A stretch of 64,000 nt of DNA from Solicola gregarius (GCF_025790165.1 NZ_CP094970.1:434001-498000), one strand, 5' to 3'. Numbered from the stretch's first letter, positions 19,493 to 28,824 are shown. Program-made: numbers and translations. The notes: generated from the letters alone by a model not told the origin.

Positions 19493-19813
19493 GTGCACTG
19501 GATACACCTCGGCATTGCCGTCGTCTTCGAGATCACCGTCGCCATCGCGGCCAGTCGGGCGCACGGCTTCACCCATCGCGGGTGGACCGCCGCGACCCTC
19601 GCCAGCGGTGGCATCGCCACGTACTTCCTGAGCAGGGCATTGCTGACCTTCGACGTCGGCACCGGGTACGCCATGTGGACGTCTATCGCGGGTGTCGGCA
19701 TCAGCCTTCTCGGAGCCCTGCTCTTCGGCCAGCGACTCGACTGGCGCAAGGCGCTCGGGATCGCCATAGTCATCGGCGGAGTGGTCGGCCTCCAGCTCAG
19801 CGGGGGCGCGTGA
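19493..19813 (+). CDS. SMR-family transporter subunit 1 (106 aa)
   Basis: Four-helix small multidrug resistance protein. The essential Glu lies in helix 1 (VFEITVA) and the helix-3 GTGYAMW motif is present. GTG start with AAGGAGG 5 nt upstream, giving the normal SMR length. It is 4 bp from a second SMR gene, as in paired systems such as YkkCD or EbrAB, so a heterodimer is likely. Confidence 0.85.
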   Translation: MHWIHLGIAVVFEITVAIAASRAHGFTHRGWTAATLASGGIATYFLSRALLTFDVGTGYAMWTSIAGVGISLLGALLFGQRLDWRKALGIAIVIGGVVGLQLSGGA

Positions 19814-19817
19814 GCAC

Positions 19818-20177
19818 ATGTCGACGATCACCCGTACCCGCTCCGGCACGAACGCGTGGGTCGTGCTGCTCCTCGCTGGACTCTTCGAGGTCGGCTACGC
19901 GCTGTCCGTCGGTGGCAGCGACGGCTTCACCGTTCTGTCGTGGTCGCTCGTCGCGGTTGTGTTCTTCCTGCTCACGCTGTACGCCCTCAGCGTCGCGCTG
20001 CGCACCATCGACGTCGGGATCGGCTACGCAGTATGGGCCGGCATCGGGGCGGCCGGTGCAGCACTGCTCGGACCAATGTTCTTCAACGAGAGCCTGAGCC
20101 TCGCGAAGGTCGGCTGGCTCAGCGTCGTCATCGCCGGTGTCGTCTGGCTCAAGCTCGCCGACGGGACGTCCGACTAG
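19818..20177 (+). CDS. SMR-family transporter subunit 2, SugE/Gdx-like (119 aa)
   Basis: Four-helix SMR protein with a 12-residue hydrophilic N-terminal extension, helix-1 Glu in LFEVGYALS, and GIGYAVWAGIGAAG in helix 3, closest to the SugE/Gdx (guanidinium exporter) signature. Partner of the preceding subunit. Substrate could be guanidinium or quaternary ammonium; no guanidine riboswitch is visible upstream, only the MerR-type operator. Confidence 0.85.
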   Translation: MSTITRTRSGTNAWVVLLLAGLFEVGYALSVGGSDGFTVLSWSLVAVVFFLLTLYALSVALRTIDVGIGYAVWAGIGAAGAALLGPMFFNESLSLAKVGWLSVVIAGVVWLKLADGTSD

Positions 20178-20312
20178 TGTTGCGTCTCCAAAGCGGCCAG
20201 GTTCGGATGACACGACGTCCAACGCCTCCCGGAAACCGGCCGGTCGGTGGGTCGCGTCATGGCGCGTTCCGGCCGCGCGGGCAACGCTATTCGGGCAGAC
20301 CCGGCGTCGCCG

Positions 20313-20690
20313 TTATGCGGCGTTGTTGTGTGCGGTCCAGTCAAGGGGTCGGGTGTCGAGGCGGGTGGTCGTGCCGGCGGTGACTGCGTAGTGCCGGCCT
20401 CGCGGGCCTGCACCTCGGACATCTCACGGGTCGCGGCCGCCACCTCCCGCAACCGTCGTAGGTCGAGGCGTCCGTCTTGCAGCGCCAGATAGAGCATCGG
20501 GAGGCGGCAGGTGATGTCGAGTACGTCGGCGACCTCGCAGATCGTGAACTCGGGGATCTCGGGTGTGCCGTCGCCGCCGTAGCCATGGATGCGCTCGGCA
20601 CCTGGCGACAGTGGCCCACCCGCCGACCGGTCGGCGTCGGTTGCGGCGTCGTTCAGATAGGTGGCGGGGTGTTCGACACCATCGGGTCGA
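20313..20690 (-). pseudogene. decayed DUF222/HNH (13E12-like) gene
   Basis: One frame reads ERIHGYGGDGTPEIPEF followed by TICEVADVLDITCRLPM, typical of DUF222 proteins, and continues to LRRLREVAAATREMS. At REAG it joins, with a frame change, HYAVTAGTTTRLDTRPLDW ending at TAA (20313-20315), which resembles the extreme C-terminus of the same family. The middle, including the HNH nuclease motif, is missing, and there is no start codon context. An intact family member lies at 38441-39844. Confidence 0.65.
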
Positions 20691-20705
20691 ACGGTCGGTG
20701 AGGGT

Positions 20706-20755
20706 GAAGGAATCTGCCTTTGGCTCGGACGGTGCGGCCAAACGCAGATTCCTTC
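20706..20755. terminator. strong hairpin, likely terminator
   Basis: Eighteen-base arms (GAAGGAATCTGCCTTTGG at 20706-20723 and its partner at 20738-20755) pair with one mismatch around a 14-nt loop. It lies 9 bp past the stop of the PH-domain gene. There is no clear U tract, which is common in high-GC actinobacteria. Confidence 0.65.
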
Positions 20756-20764
20756 GTCGCCGCC

Positions 20765-21295
20765 CTAGATGCCCTGCTTGGGGCCGCGCAGGCCGGAACG
20801 CTGGACGACGCTCTGGATCGTGAGGTTTCGCGCATCGGGATCGCCGATCGCGCGGATGTCACGCAGGCCCTGCTCCTGCGCGGCGGACTCGAACACGAAG
20901 TGCCCGTAGCCGAGAATGCGGCCGATGAACGGCTTGTTGACCGTGATGTCGAGGATTCGCGCGATCGGCATCGTTGCGACCTTCTGGGTGAAGACGCCGC
21001 TCGCGCGGAACACGCGCATGTTCGTGATCACGAACAGGTCCATGTGCTCACGCATCATGCGGTATCCGCCGAACAGCAGCAGCCCGAAACCGACGAGCAG
21101 GAAGAACCAGCCGAGCTCGATCGGGCCGATGACGGCGACCACGAGCGCGACCACCCCACCGAGCAGGAAGACGATGCCGCGGATGTACGCGACCCAGTGA
21201 TGCTCGACGATGTCGATCACGTGCTCGCCCTCGTCGGCCAACAGGTGTTGTTGGATCTTCTGTTCGGGTAGCAGCCCCAGGAGATGGCGGAGCAC
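20765..21295 (-). CDS. PH-domain (bPH2, YdbT-like) membrane protein (176 aa)
   Basis: Cytoplasmic N-terminus, two adjacent transmembrane helices (about residues 36-80) and a C-terminal bacterial PH domain with the usual FVITNMRVFRASGVFTQKV and MPIARILDITVNKPFIGRILGYGHFVFES segments. The family is widespread and of unknown biochemical role. The predicted start is GTG; the ribosome-binding site is weak, so the exact N-terminus is uncertain. Next upstream gene is a small membrane protein on the same strand. Confidence 0.82.
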   Translation of the reverse strand: MLRHLLGLLPEQKIQQHLLADEGEHVIDIVEHHWVAYIRGIVFLLGGVVALVVAVIGPIELGWFFLLVGFGLLLFGGYRMMREHMDLFVITNMRVFRASGVFTQKVATMPIARILDITVNKPFIGRILGYGHFVFESAAQEQGLRDIRAIGDPDARNLTIQSVVQRSGLRGPKQGI

Positions 21296-21306
21296 GAGGA
21301 CTTAGC

Positions 21307-21474
21307 TCACGACGCGAGACGCTCGAAGAAGTTCACGACCTGGTTGAAGCCCTCAACGATCGCATCCACGATGCCCTGGAGGAAGTCAGCCGACTGACCT
21401 GGGCGGGTGAACAGGTAGTACAGCAAGAAGCCCACGATCAGGATCAAGATCGCTTTCTTGATGAGGCCGTTCAT
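21307..21474 (-). CDS. small membrane protein (55 aa)
   Basis: Reads MNGLIKKAILILIVGFLLYY then a short loop and an amphipathic C-terminal helix (ADFLQGIVDAIVEGFNQVVNFFERLAS). One transmembrane helix at residues 7-24. The ATG follows GGAG closely, and a TATAAA-like -10 lies inside the longer alternative reading, so the short form is preferred. No function is known to me; it may associate with the PH-domain membrane protein downstream. Confidence 0.7.
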   Translation of the reverse strand: MNGLIKKAILILIVGFLLYYLFTRPGQSADFLQGIVDAIVEGFNQVVNFFERLAS

Positions 21475-21574
21475 AGCTCCAGTCCAGGTCCGTGCGTGAA
21501 CACAAGTGTGCACGCTCTTTATAGCGAGATCGCTCCGCCACACCGTTCAGGCGCGCCGCGCGTACCGAATGCGA

Positions 21575-22549
21575 TCAGGTGTCCCTGTGCATGACGGCCT
21601 CGAGAAGTACGTCGGCTGCGGAGTACGGGTCGCTCTCGCGTGCGAGCACCGAGTGTGCCAGGTCGTCCATGTCGCGGCCAACATTGACACGCGCGAGCCG
21701 GGACCGCAATGACGCAAGGGCAATCGCCTCGATCTCGTCTCGTGTACGCCGGGCTCGCCGGCGTTGCAGCTCGCCGTGGGTATCCAGCCAACGGTGATGC
21801 GCGTCCACCCGCGCGGCGACCTCGTCGACGCCCTCCCCCGTGTTGGCCGTCGTCAGCAGGATCGGTGGTTTCCACGCCTCGGTCGGCCGCGAGCTCGGGG
21901 CGAGCATGGTGCGCAGGTCGCGGCGTACCTCGCTCGCACCCTCGCGATCGGCCTTGTTGACCACATAGATGTCGCCGATCTCGAGGATGCCGGCCTTGGC
22001 CGCCTGGACTCCGTCACCCATGCCCGGAGCCAGCAGCACGATCGTCGTGTCGGCGAGCCCGGCGACCTCGATCTCCGACTGGCCGACGCCGACGGTCTCG
22101 ACGATCACGGTGTCGCACCCCGCGGCGTCGAGAACCCGCAGTGCCTGCGGCGTCGCCAGCGACAGCCCGCCGAGCTGGCCACGCGTCGCCATGGAGCGTA
22201 CGAAGACGTCGGGGTCGGTCGCGTGGACCTGCATTCGGATCCGGTCACCGAGCAGAGCTCCACCGGAGAAGGGCGACGACGGGTCGACGGCGAGTACGCC
22301 AACGCGATGGCCTGCCCCGCGGAGCGCAGACACCAACGCCGACGTGGACGTGGACTTCCCGACGCCGGGCGCCCCGGTCACCCCGACCACGTGGGCCCGC
22401 CCCGCATGGGGAGCGAGCAACGCCGTGATCTCGCGCAGCAGCGGGGACTCCTGCTCTACGAGCGTGATCAGCCGGCCGACGGCGCGCGCGTCGCCGGTAC
22501 GCGCCCGCTCGACCAGATCCGCGACGTCGGGCACCTGCCCTCCGGGCAT
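21575..22549 (-). CDS. meaB: MeaB-type G-protein chaperone of B12-dependent mutases (324 aa)
   Basis: SIMIBI-class GTPase with Walker A GAPGVGKST near residue 57, switch region DPSSPFSGGALLGDRIRM, ETVGVGQSE and NKAD. It protects and loads adenosylcobalamin on methylmalonyl- or ethylmalonyl-CoA mutase; the mutase is 31 kb away at 53782. I take ATG 22549, 5 bp after the thiolase stop, because the longer start overlaps the thiolase; length then matches the family. Confidence 0.9.
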   Translation of the reverse strand: MPGGQVPDVADLVERARTGDARAVGRLITLVEQESPLLREITALLAPHAGRAHVVGVTGAPGVGKSTSTSALVSALRGAGHRVGVLAVDPSSPFSGGALLGDRIRMQVHATDPDVFVRSMATRGQLGGLSLATPQALRVLDAAGCDTVIVETVGVGQSEIEVAGLADTTIVLLAPGMGDGVQAAKAGILEIGDIYVVNKADREGASEVRRDLRTMLAPSSRPTEAWKPPILLTTANTGEGVDEVAARVDAHHRWLDTHGELQRRRARRTRDEIEAIALASLRSRLARVNVGRDMDDLAHSVLARESDPYSAADVLLEAVMHRDT

Positions 22550-22553
22550 CTGC

Positions 22554-23753
22554 TCAGCGACGGGGAACGCGGACGATGAGCGCGTCGCCCTGACCGCCAC
22601 CGCCGCACAGTGCCGCCGCGCCGACGCCGCCGCCGCGGCGGCCGAGCTCGAGCGCGAGGTGCAGGGTGATCCGGGCGCCGCTCATACCGATCGGATGCCC
22701 GAGCGCGATCGCGCCACCGTTCACGTTGACCCGGTCGACGTCGATGCCGAGCTCACGCGCGCTCGCGATGCCAACGGCGGCGAACGCCTCGTTGATCTCG
22801 ACCAGCTCGAGGTCGGACGGATCGATGCCCTCCTTGGCGCACGCCTTCGCGATCGCATTGGCGGGCTGCATCTGCAGCGTCGAGTCGGGGCCCGCGACGA
22901 CTCCTGATGCGCCGATCTCCGCGATCCAGGTCAGGCCGAGCTGCTCGGCGCGGCTCCTGCTCATGACGACAACGGCCGCGGCGCCATCGGAGATCTGCGA
23001 TGCGGAGCCGGCGGTGATCGTGCCGTCCTTGGCGAATGCGGGGCGTAGCTTCCCGAGCGACTCCGTCGTGGTGTCGCCGCGGATGCCCTCGTCGGCCGAG
23101 ACGACGACGGGGTCTCCGCGACGGGACGGGATCTCGACCGGCACGATCTCCTCGTCGAAGACGCCGTTCTTCTGCGCCTCGGCCGCACGCTGGTGCGACC
23201 GCGCGCTGAACTCGTCCTGCTCCTCACGGGTGAGCTGCAGGCCGGCGGTGTTGCACTCCTCGGTGAGGCTGCCCATCGCCTGGTCGGTGAGGGCGTCCCA
23301 CAGGCCGTCGTACGCCATGTGGTCGACCAGCGTCGCGTCGCCGTACTTCGTGCCCTCGCGCGACTTCGGCAGCAGGTGCGGCGCCTGGGTCATGGACTCC
23401 TGCCCACCGGCGACGATGATCTCGTGCTCGCCTGCGCGGATCAGCTGGTCGGCCATCGCGATCGCGTTGATGCCCGACAGGCACACCTTGTTGATCGAGA
23501 TCGCCGGGGTGTTCAGCGGGATGCCCGCATTCGCGGCGGCCTGTCGGGCCGGAACCTGACCGGCACCCGCCTGCAGGACCTGGCCCATGATCACGTACTC
23601 GACCGATGTGGGGTCGACACCTGCGCGCTCGAGGGCGCCCTTGATCGCGACACCGCCGAGGTCGGCCGCGGACTGCGCCTTCAAGCCGCCGAGCAGGCGG
23701 CCGATCGGCGTACGCGCGCCGGCGACGATGACGGATGTGGTGGATTCGGGCAT
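22554..23753 (-). CDS. acetyl-CoA C-acetyltransferase (399 aa)
   Basis: Biosynthetic-type thiolase: nucleophile Cys in [10 protein letters not shown] near residue 90, NEAFAAVG with His/Asn-type motif, [17 protein letters not shown] near 340-356 and the terminal CGGGGQGDA. It condenses two acetyl-CoA to acetoacetyl-CoA, the first step of PHB and ethylmalonyl-CoA routes. AGGAG lies 7 nt before the ATG. It is co-directional with meaB and diverges from the epimerase gene. Confidence 0.92.
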   Translation of the reverse strand: MPESTTSVIVAGARTPIGRLLGGLKAQSAADLGGVAIKGALERAGVDPTSVEYVIMGQVLQAGAGQVPARQAAANAGIPLNTPAISINKVCLSGINAIAMADQLIRAGEHEIIVAGGQESMTQAPHLLPKSREGTKYGDATLVDHMAYDGLWDALTDQAMGSLTEECNTAGLQLTREEQDEFSARSHQRAAEAQKNGVFDEEIVPVEIPSRRGDPVVVSADEGIRGDTTTESLGKLRPAFAKDGTITAGSASQISDGAAAVVVMSRSRAEQLGLTWIAEIGASGVVAGPDSTLQMQPANAIAKACAKEGIDPSDLELVEINEAFAAVGIASARELGIDVDRVNVNGGAIALGHPIGMSGARITLHLALELGRRGGGVGAAALCGGGGQGDALIVRVPRR

Positions 23754-23777
23754 CGCAATCTCCTCGGGTGGCCTTTT

Positions 23778-23796
23778 AGAGGTCGCGCGGACCTCT
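23778..23796. promoter_or_regulatory. palindrome in thiolase leader
   Basis: AGAGGTC-CGCGC-type dyad: perfect 7-bp arms around a 5-bp centre. It follows a minus-strand TACGAT -10 (23801-23806), so it would lie at the transcription start of the thiolase gene. It may be an operator or a short RNA hairpin. Confidence 0.45.
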
Positions 23797-23884
23797 ACGC
23801 ATCGTAACGACCGACGCCGTCGACGGGACAGGGTCGTGCGATACATCACGTTCACCGGCGATGGCCGTGCCGGCGCCGTGCGCC

Positions 23885-23890
23885 TATGTT
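23885..23890 (+). promoter_or_regulatory. leaderless -10 of epimerase gene
   Basis: TATGTT, then exactly 6 nt, then ATG at 23897; no Shine-Dalgarno sequence. No good -35 was found. Confidence 0.55.
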
Positions 23891-23896
23891 GCTGTC

Positions 23897-24334
23897 ATGG
23901 TTCCATCCGACATGCTGCTCGCCATCGACCACGTCGGCATCGCCGTCGCGGACATCGACGCCGCCAAGGAGTTCTACGCGTCGACGTTCGGGCTGCACTC
24001 GGTGCACGAGGAGACCAACGAGGAGCAGGGCGTACGCGAGGCGATGCTCGCGGTGGGCGACTCGGGCTCCTGCATCCAGCTCCTCGCGCCGCTGCGCGAG
24101 GGTTCGACGATCGCGAAGTTCCTCGACCGGCACGGCCCGGGCATCCAGCAGCTCGCGTACCGGGTGTCGGACATCGACGCCGTCTCCGAGACGCTGCGCG
24201 ACAAGGGCGTGCGCCTGTTGTACGACGAGCCGAAGCGGGGTACGTCCGACAGCCGGGTCAACTTCGTGCACCCCAAGGATGCGGGTGGAGTTCTGGTGGA
24301 GCTGGTCGAGCCGCGCAGCGACGAAGGAGCGTAG
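23897..24334 (+). CDS. mce: methylmalonyl/ethylmalonyl-CoA epimerase (145 aa)
   Basis: VOC-fold epimerase: IDHVGIAVADID near the N-terminus, QLAYRVSDIDA near residue 85 and GGVLVELVEP at the end supply the metal-binding His/Glu positions. It interconverts the R and S epimers of methylmalonyl-CoA (and ethylmalonyl-CoA). The catalytic core is complete, but the last six residues (RSDEGA) come from a 61-bp tandem repeat that begins inside the gene; collapsing the repeat restores the ending VEPAGA and a stop at 24506-24508. Confidence 0.9.
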   Translation: MVPSDMLLAIDHVGIAVADIDAAKEFYASTFGLHSVHEETNEEQGVREAMLAVGDSGSCIQLLAPLREGSTIAKFLDRHGPGIQQLAYRVSDIDAVSETLRDKGVRLLYDEPKRGTSDSRVNFVHPKDAGGVLVELVEPRSDEGA

Positions 24335-24496
24335 CGGCGAGCGCGACCAAGAGCACTGCGAGCTGGTCGAGCCGCGCAGCGACGAAGCAGCGTAGCGGCG
24401 AGCGCGACCAAGAGCACTGCGAGCTGGTCGAGCCGCGCAGCGACGAAGGAGCGTAGCGGCGAGCGCGACCAAGAGCACTGCGAGCTGGTCGAGCCG
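24301..24496. repeat. 61-bp tandem repeat, three copies plus 13 bp
   Basis: Copies start at 24301, 24362 and 24423, with a 13-bp fragment at 24484. Copies 1 and 3 are identical; copy 2 differs by one base (GAAGCAG for GAAGGAG). Each unit contains TGGTCG near its left end and CGACCA in its right half, as in palindromic REP-like elements. The array starts inside the epimerase gene and supplies its stop codon. Confidence 0.95.
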
Positions 24497-24504
24497 GCCG
24501 GCGC

Positions 24505-25287
24505 CTAGGGCACCTGGTACGCGGAGTTTCGCGCGTCGGTCACCAGCATGTGACCGGGAGCATGAGCGATCGCGAGGCTCGGTCGCGACTCCATCACCGC
24601 CGCCTGCGGGGTGACTCCGCATGCCCAGAACACCGGAACGTCACCCGGCTCGAGGCGTACGACATCGCCGAAGTCCGGACGGTCGAGGTCGGCGATGCCG
24701 AGCGCATCCGGATCACCGACGTGCACCGGTGCGCCGTGTACGGACGGATACCGCGACGTCACCCGCACGGCAGCCGCGACGAGATCGGCGGGCACCGGCC
24801 GCATCGACACCACCAGCGGGCCGGAAACCGCGCCGGCTGCGCGACAGCGTACGGACGTGCGATACATCGGTACGTTCGTACCCTGCTCGATGTGTCGCAC
24901 CGGCACGGACTCCTCGCGAAGCGCCGCCTCGAAGGTGAAGCTGCAGCCGACCAGGAACGACACGAGGTCTGCTTGCCACCATCGCGTCACATCGGTCGGC
25001 TCGTCGACGAGTTCGCCGTCGACGTACACGCGGTAGCGAGGGACGTCGGTGCGGATATCGCCGTCCAGCAGCGGGCCGGCGGTCTCACCGGCGTCGAGGA
25101 CATCGAGTACTGGGCACGGCTTCGGGTTGCGCTGCGCGAACAGCAGGAAGTCCCACGCGAGCGCCTCCGGTACCGCCAGCAGGTTCGCCTGCGTCCACCC
25201 GTCGCACCATCCCGTCGTGGGCGCGACATGGCCGTCGCGGAACCGTCGGCGGGCGTCCGTCGGAGTCATCGTCGCCACGTCGGTCAT
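24505..25287 (-). CDS. DUF1445 (YcsI-like) putative hydro-lyase (260 aa)
   Basis: DUF1445 family member, with [21 protein letters not shown]-type [15 protein letters not shown] and [10 protein letters not shown] segments. Some relatives are D-glutamate cyclases, which interconvert D-glutamate and 5-oxo-D-proline, fitting the 5-oxoprolinase genes alongside. AAGGAGGG lies 5 nt before the ATG and the start overlaps the PxpC stop (ATGA). Its stop shares CTAG with the ancestral stop of the convergent epimerase gene. Confidence 0.85.
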   Translation of the reverse strand: MTDVATMTPTDARRRFRDGHVAPTTGWCDGWTQANLLAVPEALAWDFLLFAQRNPKPCPVLDVLDAGETAGPLLDGDIRTDVPRYRVYVDGELVDEPTDVTRWWQADLVSFLVGCSFTFEAALREESVPVRHIEQGTNVPMYRTSVRCRAAGAVSGPLVVSMRPVPADLVAAAVRVTSRYPSVHGAPVHVGDPDALGIADLDRPDFGDVVRLEPGDVPVFWACGVTPQAAVMESRPSLAIAHAPGHMLVTDARNSAYQVP

Positions 25288-26171
25288 TGCCGCCCTCCTT
25301 GGGTGCTTGGGGATTCCCACCATTCGAACCGGATCGACTCACCCGGCCGTACCTGTGCGGCACGGTCGACGTCGGCGTCGGCGACCACCGCGAGCACCGG
25401 GTAGCCGCCGGTGACGGGATGGTCGGCGAGGAACAGCACGGGCTGCCCACCCGGGGGCACCTGGATCGCCCCGCGCCAGGCACCCTCGCTCGGCAGCTGA
25501 CCTGCCTCGTCGTCGGCCAGCAGCGCGGCACCGTCGAGTCGCATGCCGATCCGGTTGCTGCGATCCGACGACGTCCACGTGGTCTCGACGAGCTGCTCCG
25601 GATTCTTGATCCGTGCATCGCGTGGTCCGCGTACGGCCCGAAGGACGACGGGCTCCGTCGGGCGCCGGGGCGGGGGCGCGAGGTCGACCGACGGGAAGGC
25701 CCCACTGGCGTCGCCGATCGCCAGCACGTCACCCGGTTGCAGAGGTTGCGGCCCGATCGCGGACAACAGGTCCGCGCTCCTCGACCCGAGGACTGCCGGC
25801 ACGTCGATGCCGCCCCTGACCGCGAGGTACGAGCGGAGTCCCGACTCGGGCGTACCGATGGCCAGCCGCTCACCCCTGCGCAGCGGCTCGACGGAGTACG
25901 CGGGCACCGCCCGGCCGTCGATGCCCATCGGCGCCTGCGCACCCGTCAGCGTGATCCAGAGGTCGCCTCCGGCGACGACCTCCAGGCCGCCGAGCGTCAC
26001 CTCGATCGCTGCCGCGCCGGTGGTGTTGCCGACGAGCCGGTTGGCGAGGTCGTACGAGCGCCGGTCGGCGGCGCCCGAGACGCCGACCCCGATCTGGGCC
26101 ATGCCCGGTCGGCCGGCGTCTTCGACCAGGGCGAGCGGCCCTGGGCGTACGACCTCGAGGCTGTGGCTCAT
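25284..26171 (-). CDS. pxpC: 5-oxoprolinase subunit C, KipA-like (295 aa)
   Basis: Biotin-dependent carboxyltransferase-like (AHS2) domain: [22 protein letters not shown] at the N-terminus, [12 protein letters not shown] near 125 and [12 protein letters not shown] near 260. With PxpA and PxpB it forms the ATP-dependent prokaryotic 5-oxoprolinase that opens 5-oxo-L-proline to glutamate. GGAGGAG precedes the ATG, which overlaps the PxpB stop. Confidence 0.9.
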   Translation of the reverse strand: MSHSLEVVRPGPLALVEDAGRPGMAQIGVGVSGAADRRSYDLANRLVGNTTGAAAIEVTLGGLEVVAGGDLWITLTGAQAPMGIDGRAVPAYSVEPLRRGERLAIGTPESGLRSYLAVRGGIDVPAVLGSRSADLLSAIGPQPLQPGDVLAIGDASGAFPSVDLAPPPRRPTEPVVLRAVRGPRDARIKNPEQLVETTWTSSDRSNRIGMRLDGAALLADDEAGQLPSEGAWRGAIQVPPGGQPVLFLADHPVTGGYPVLAVVADADVDRAAQVRPGESIRFEWWESPSTQGGRQ

Positions 26172-26791
26172 TGCTCCTCCGTGAACCGCACAACGCAACC
26201 GGGCATGAGCAATGCCGGCGGATCGCGGTCGAGGTCCCACAGCACCTCGTCGGTCGTGCCGATCAGCTGCCAACCACCCGGGGACGACCGCGGGTAGATG
26301 CCACTGAACTCACCGGCCAGCCCGACCGAGCCGGCCGGAACCGTCGTACGAGCCTCGTCTCGCCGCGCAACCCGCAGTGCGGAGTCTCCCCCGCCGAGGT
26401 ACGCGAACCCCGGCGCGAATCCTCCGAATGCGACTCGCCACGGCGTCTGCGTGTGCGCGCGTACGACCTCGCGTTGCGACAGACCGGTCAGCTCCGCGAC
26501 ATCGGCAAGATCGGGACCGTCGTAGCGCACCGGGATCTCGACCGTCGGCGGCGCGATTCGGCCCTCGTCGGCTCCCGCAACGGGCTCGACCGCCTGCAGC
26601 CGTCGGGCGAGTGCCGCCTGGTCGACGCCGGAGCGGCCGACCACCAGCACCGTACGTGCGGCGGGTACGACGTCGTCGACCTCGTCGACCTCCGCGGCCC
26701 GCAGCGCATCCGACCACGCGATCACCTCGGCGATGTCGTCGAACTCGGCGAGCAGGGCGCGATCACCGTACGGCAGCAGGGGTGGGGTCAC
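26168..26791 (-). CDS. pxpB: 5-oxoprolinase subunit B, KipI-like (207 aa)
   Basis: AHS1/KipI domain protein: [12 protein letters not shown] at the N-terminus, [13 protein letters not shown] near 120-132, [28 protein letters not shown] near 150-177. Partner of PxpC. GTG start overlapping the PxpA stop (GTGA). In Bacillus the homologue KipI also inhibits the sporulation kinase KinA; that role is not expected here. Confidence 0.9.
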   Translation of the reverse strand: MTPPLLPYGDRALLAEFDDIAEVIAWSDALRAAEVDEVDDVVPAARTVLVVGRSGVDQAALARRLQAVEPVAGADEGRIAPPTVEIPVRYDGPDLADVAELTGLSQREVVRAHTQTPWRVAFGGFAPGFAYLGGGDSALRVARRDEARTTVPAGSVGLAGEFSGIYPRSSPGGWQLIGTTDEVLWDLDRDPPALLMPGCVVRFTEEQ

Positions 26792-27546
26792 GAGAACGGC
26801 GCTATCTCGACTCCGCGCTCGGTGAGCCGCTCGCGTACGGCGGCGGCCATCGCAACGGCGCCCGGCGAGTCGCCGTGCACGCAGATCGAGTCGGCCTCGA
26901 CCCGTACCAGTGAGCCGTCGATCGCCTCGATCGGCTCACCGGAGACCATCGCCAGCACCCGCTCGGCGACCACCCGCGGGTCGTCGAGGACCGCGCCCGG
27001 CTCCCGGCGGCTCACCAGCGTCGCCTCCGGCGTGTACGCCCGGTCGGCGAACGCCTCGCGTACCGAGCGCAGTCCCGCGGCGTCGGCACGGGCCAGCAAC
27101 CGCGAACCCGGCAGCCCGAGCACCGGCAGCGACGGGTCGTACGCGCGCACGGCTTCGACGACGGCGCGCGCGTGCTCGTCGTGGTGCACCGCGGTGTTGT
27201 ACAAGGCCCCGTGCGGCTTGACGTACGCGACGGCGGACCCGGCGACCTTCGCGAACGCCTCGAGCGCACCGATCTGGTACAGCACATCGTCGGTGAGCTC
27301 GGCCGGCGTCGCGTCGACGAAGCGGCGGCCGAAGCCGGCGAGGTCGTGGTACGCGACCTGCGCGCCGATGCGGACCCGATTCGTCGCCGCGATCCGGCAC
27401 GTCTCGCGCAGCGTCGGTGGGTCGCCGGCGTGGAAGCCGCACGCCACGTTTGCGCTGGTGACGATGTCCAGCATGGCCACGTCATCGCCGAGCACCCAGC
27501 GGCCGTAAGACTCGCCGACGTCGCTGTTCAGATCGATCGTGGTCAT
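26788..27546 (-). CDS. pxpA: 5-oxoprolinase subunit A, LamB/YcsF family (252 aa)
   Basis: LamB/YcsF barrel: [13 protein letters not shown] at residues 5-17, [13 protein letters not shown] near 31-43, KPHGALYN near 120, and VHGDSPGAV near the C-terminus. These are the family hallmarks. The start overlaps the stop of the carrier gene (ATGA). The gene order carrier-A-B-C-DUF1445 resembles the Bacillus ycsF-ycsG-ycsI-kipI-kipA cluster. Confidence 0.93.
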   Translation of the reverse strand: MTTIDLNSDVGESYGRWVLGDDVAMLDIVTSANVACGFHAGDPPTLRETCRIAATNRVRIGAQVAYHDLAGFGRRFVDATPAELTDDVLYQIGALEAFAKVAGSAVAYVKPHGALYNTAVHHDEHARAVVEAVRAYDPSLPVLGLPGSRLLARADAAGLRSVREAFADRAYTPEATLVSRREPGAVLDDPRVVAERVLAMVSGEPIEAIDGSLVRVEADSICVHGDSPGAVAMAAAVRERLTERGVEIAPFS

Positions 27547-28766
27547 AGGTTCTGCAACTCTTTCATCGCCTCGTAAGCCAGGTACGCGCTCACCAGCCAG
27601 GCAAGCAGGCCGACGACCAACAGCCAAATCGGGTACGTGTAGCCGCGCAACAGGTCGCGTCGTCGCCAGGCCGCCCAGAGCAACGCGCCGAACCCGACGG
27701 GCAGGATCAAACCGTTGAAGGCGCCGGCGAAGAGCAACAGCTTGACCGGAGCCGTGCCGATCAGCAGGTAGATCACACAGGTCACCAGGATGAAGGCGAC
27801 CGTCAGCAGGTTCCGGAGCCGAGGCGAGGTGCGGCCGACGGTCAGGAACGAGACCGAGGTGTAGGAGGCTCCGATCACGGAGGTGATGCTGGCGGCCCAC
27901 AAGATGATGCCGAACAGCCGCATGCCCGCCTCGCCCGTCGCGGACTCGAACGCGCTCGCGGTCGGGTTGCCGGCCGCCAGGTCGACGCCGCCCGCCACGA
28001 CGCCGAGGATGGCGAGGAACAGCAGGATGCGCATCACACCCGTGACCAGAATGCTGGTGACCGAGCTGCGGGTGATGTTGCGGACGTTCTCGACACCGCT
28101 CACGCCGGAGTCGAGCAGCCGATGCGCGCCCGCATACGTGATGTAGCCGCCGACCGTACCGCCGATGATCGTAGTGATCACCAGGAAGTCGTCCCCGGAG
28201 TCGTACGGGACGACCGACTCGCGGATCGCTTCACCGACGGGCGGGCTCGAGGTGAGTGCGACGTACGCGGTGAGCGCGATCATCAGGACGCCGAGTACGA
28301 CCACGATCCGGTCGAGCGCGACACCGGCCCGCTTGCTCAGGAAGATGGCGATCGCGATCGCCGCGGAGATGGCGCCGCCGACCTTCGGCTCCAGCCCCAG
28401 CATCGCGTCGGCGCCGAGGCCCGTGCCCGCGGTGTTGCCGATGTTGAACACGAGTCCGCCGAGCACGATCAGCGCGGTCAGCAGATAGCCGAGCCCGGGC
28501 AAGACCTCGTTGGCGATCTCGTGCGCGCGCTTGCCGGCGACGCCGATCACCCGCCAGACGTTCAGCTGGACGGCGATGTCGATCACGATCGACACCACGA
28601 TCGCGAACGCGAATGCGGCGCCCAACCGCACGGTGAACTCGGTGGTCTGGGTGATGAAGCCCGGCCCGATCGCGCTGGTCGCCATCAGGAATACCGCACC
28701 GAGGATGGCCGATCGGGTGGTCGCCGAGGCGACCACGCTGCCGTCCTGCTTCTCGTTCGTACTCAT
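27543..28766 (-). CDS. NRAMP-related carrier of the 5-oxoproline operon (407 aa)
   Basis: Eleven hydrophobic segments in the NRAMP fold (YcsG-like). The two metal-binding signatures are not conserved: helix 1 reads AIGPGFITQ where DPGN is expected, and helix 6 reads TYAGAHR where MPH is expected. With the linked pxp genes this suggests transport of an organic substrate such as 5-oxoproline rather than Mn or Fe; that is inference. AAAGGGAG lies about 6 nt before the ATG. First gene of the operon, divergent from GntR. Confidence 0.85.
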   Translation of the reverse strand: MSTNEKQDGSVVASATTRSAILGAVFLMATSAIGPGFITQTTEFTVRLGAAFAFAIVVSIVIDIAVQLNVWRVIGVAGKRAHEIANEVLPGLGYLLTALIVLGGLVFNIGNTAGTGLGADAMLGLEPKVGGAISAAIAIAIFLSKRAGVALDRIVVVLGVLMIALTAYVALTSSPPVGEAIRESVVPYDSGDDFLVITTIIGGTVGGYITYAGAHRLLDSGVSGVENVRNITRSSVTSILVTGVMRILLFLAILGVVAGGVDLAAGNPTASAFESATGEAGMRLFGIILWAASITSVIGASYTSVSFLTVGRTSPRLRNLLTVAFILVTCVIYLLIGTAPVKLLLFAGAFNGLILPVGFGALLWAAWRRRDLLRGYTYPIWLLVVGLLAWLVSAYLAYEAMKELQNL

Positions 28767-28824
28767 GTCCGCTCCCTTTGTGGGTCCACCCCCGGATGTA
28801 AGGCGGGTCACATCGTAGCGATCG

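Noticed and set aside
22554-22600. longer MeaB start at 22600
   Set aside because: It would overlap the thiolase gene by 47 bp and exceeds the usual family length; ATG 22549 fits better.
24341-24490. tandem repeat as a CRISPR array
   Set aside because: Units are directly adjacent with no unique spacers and no cas genes are nearby.
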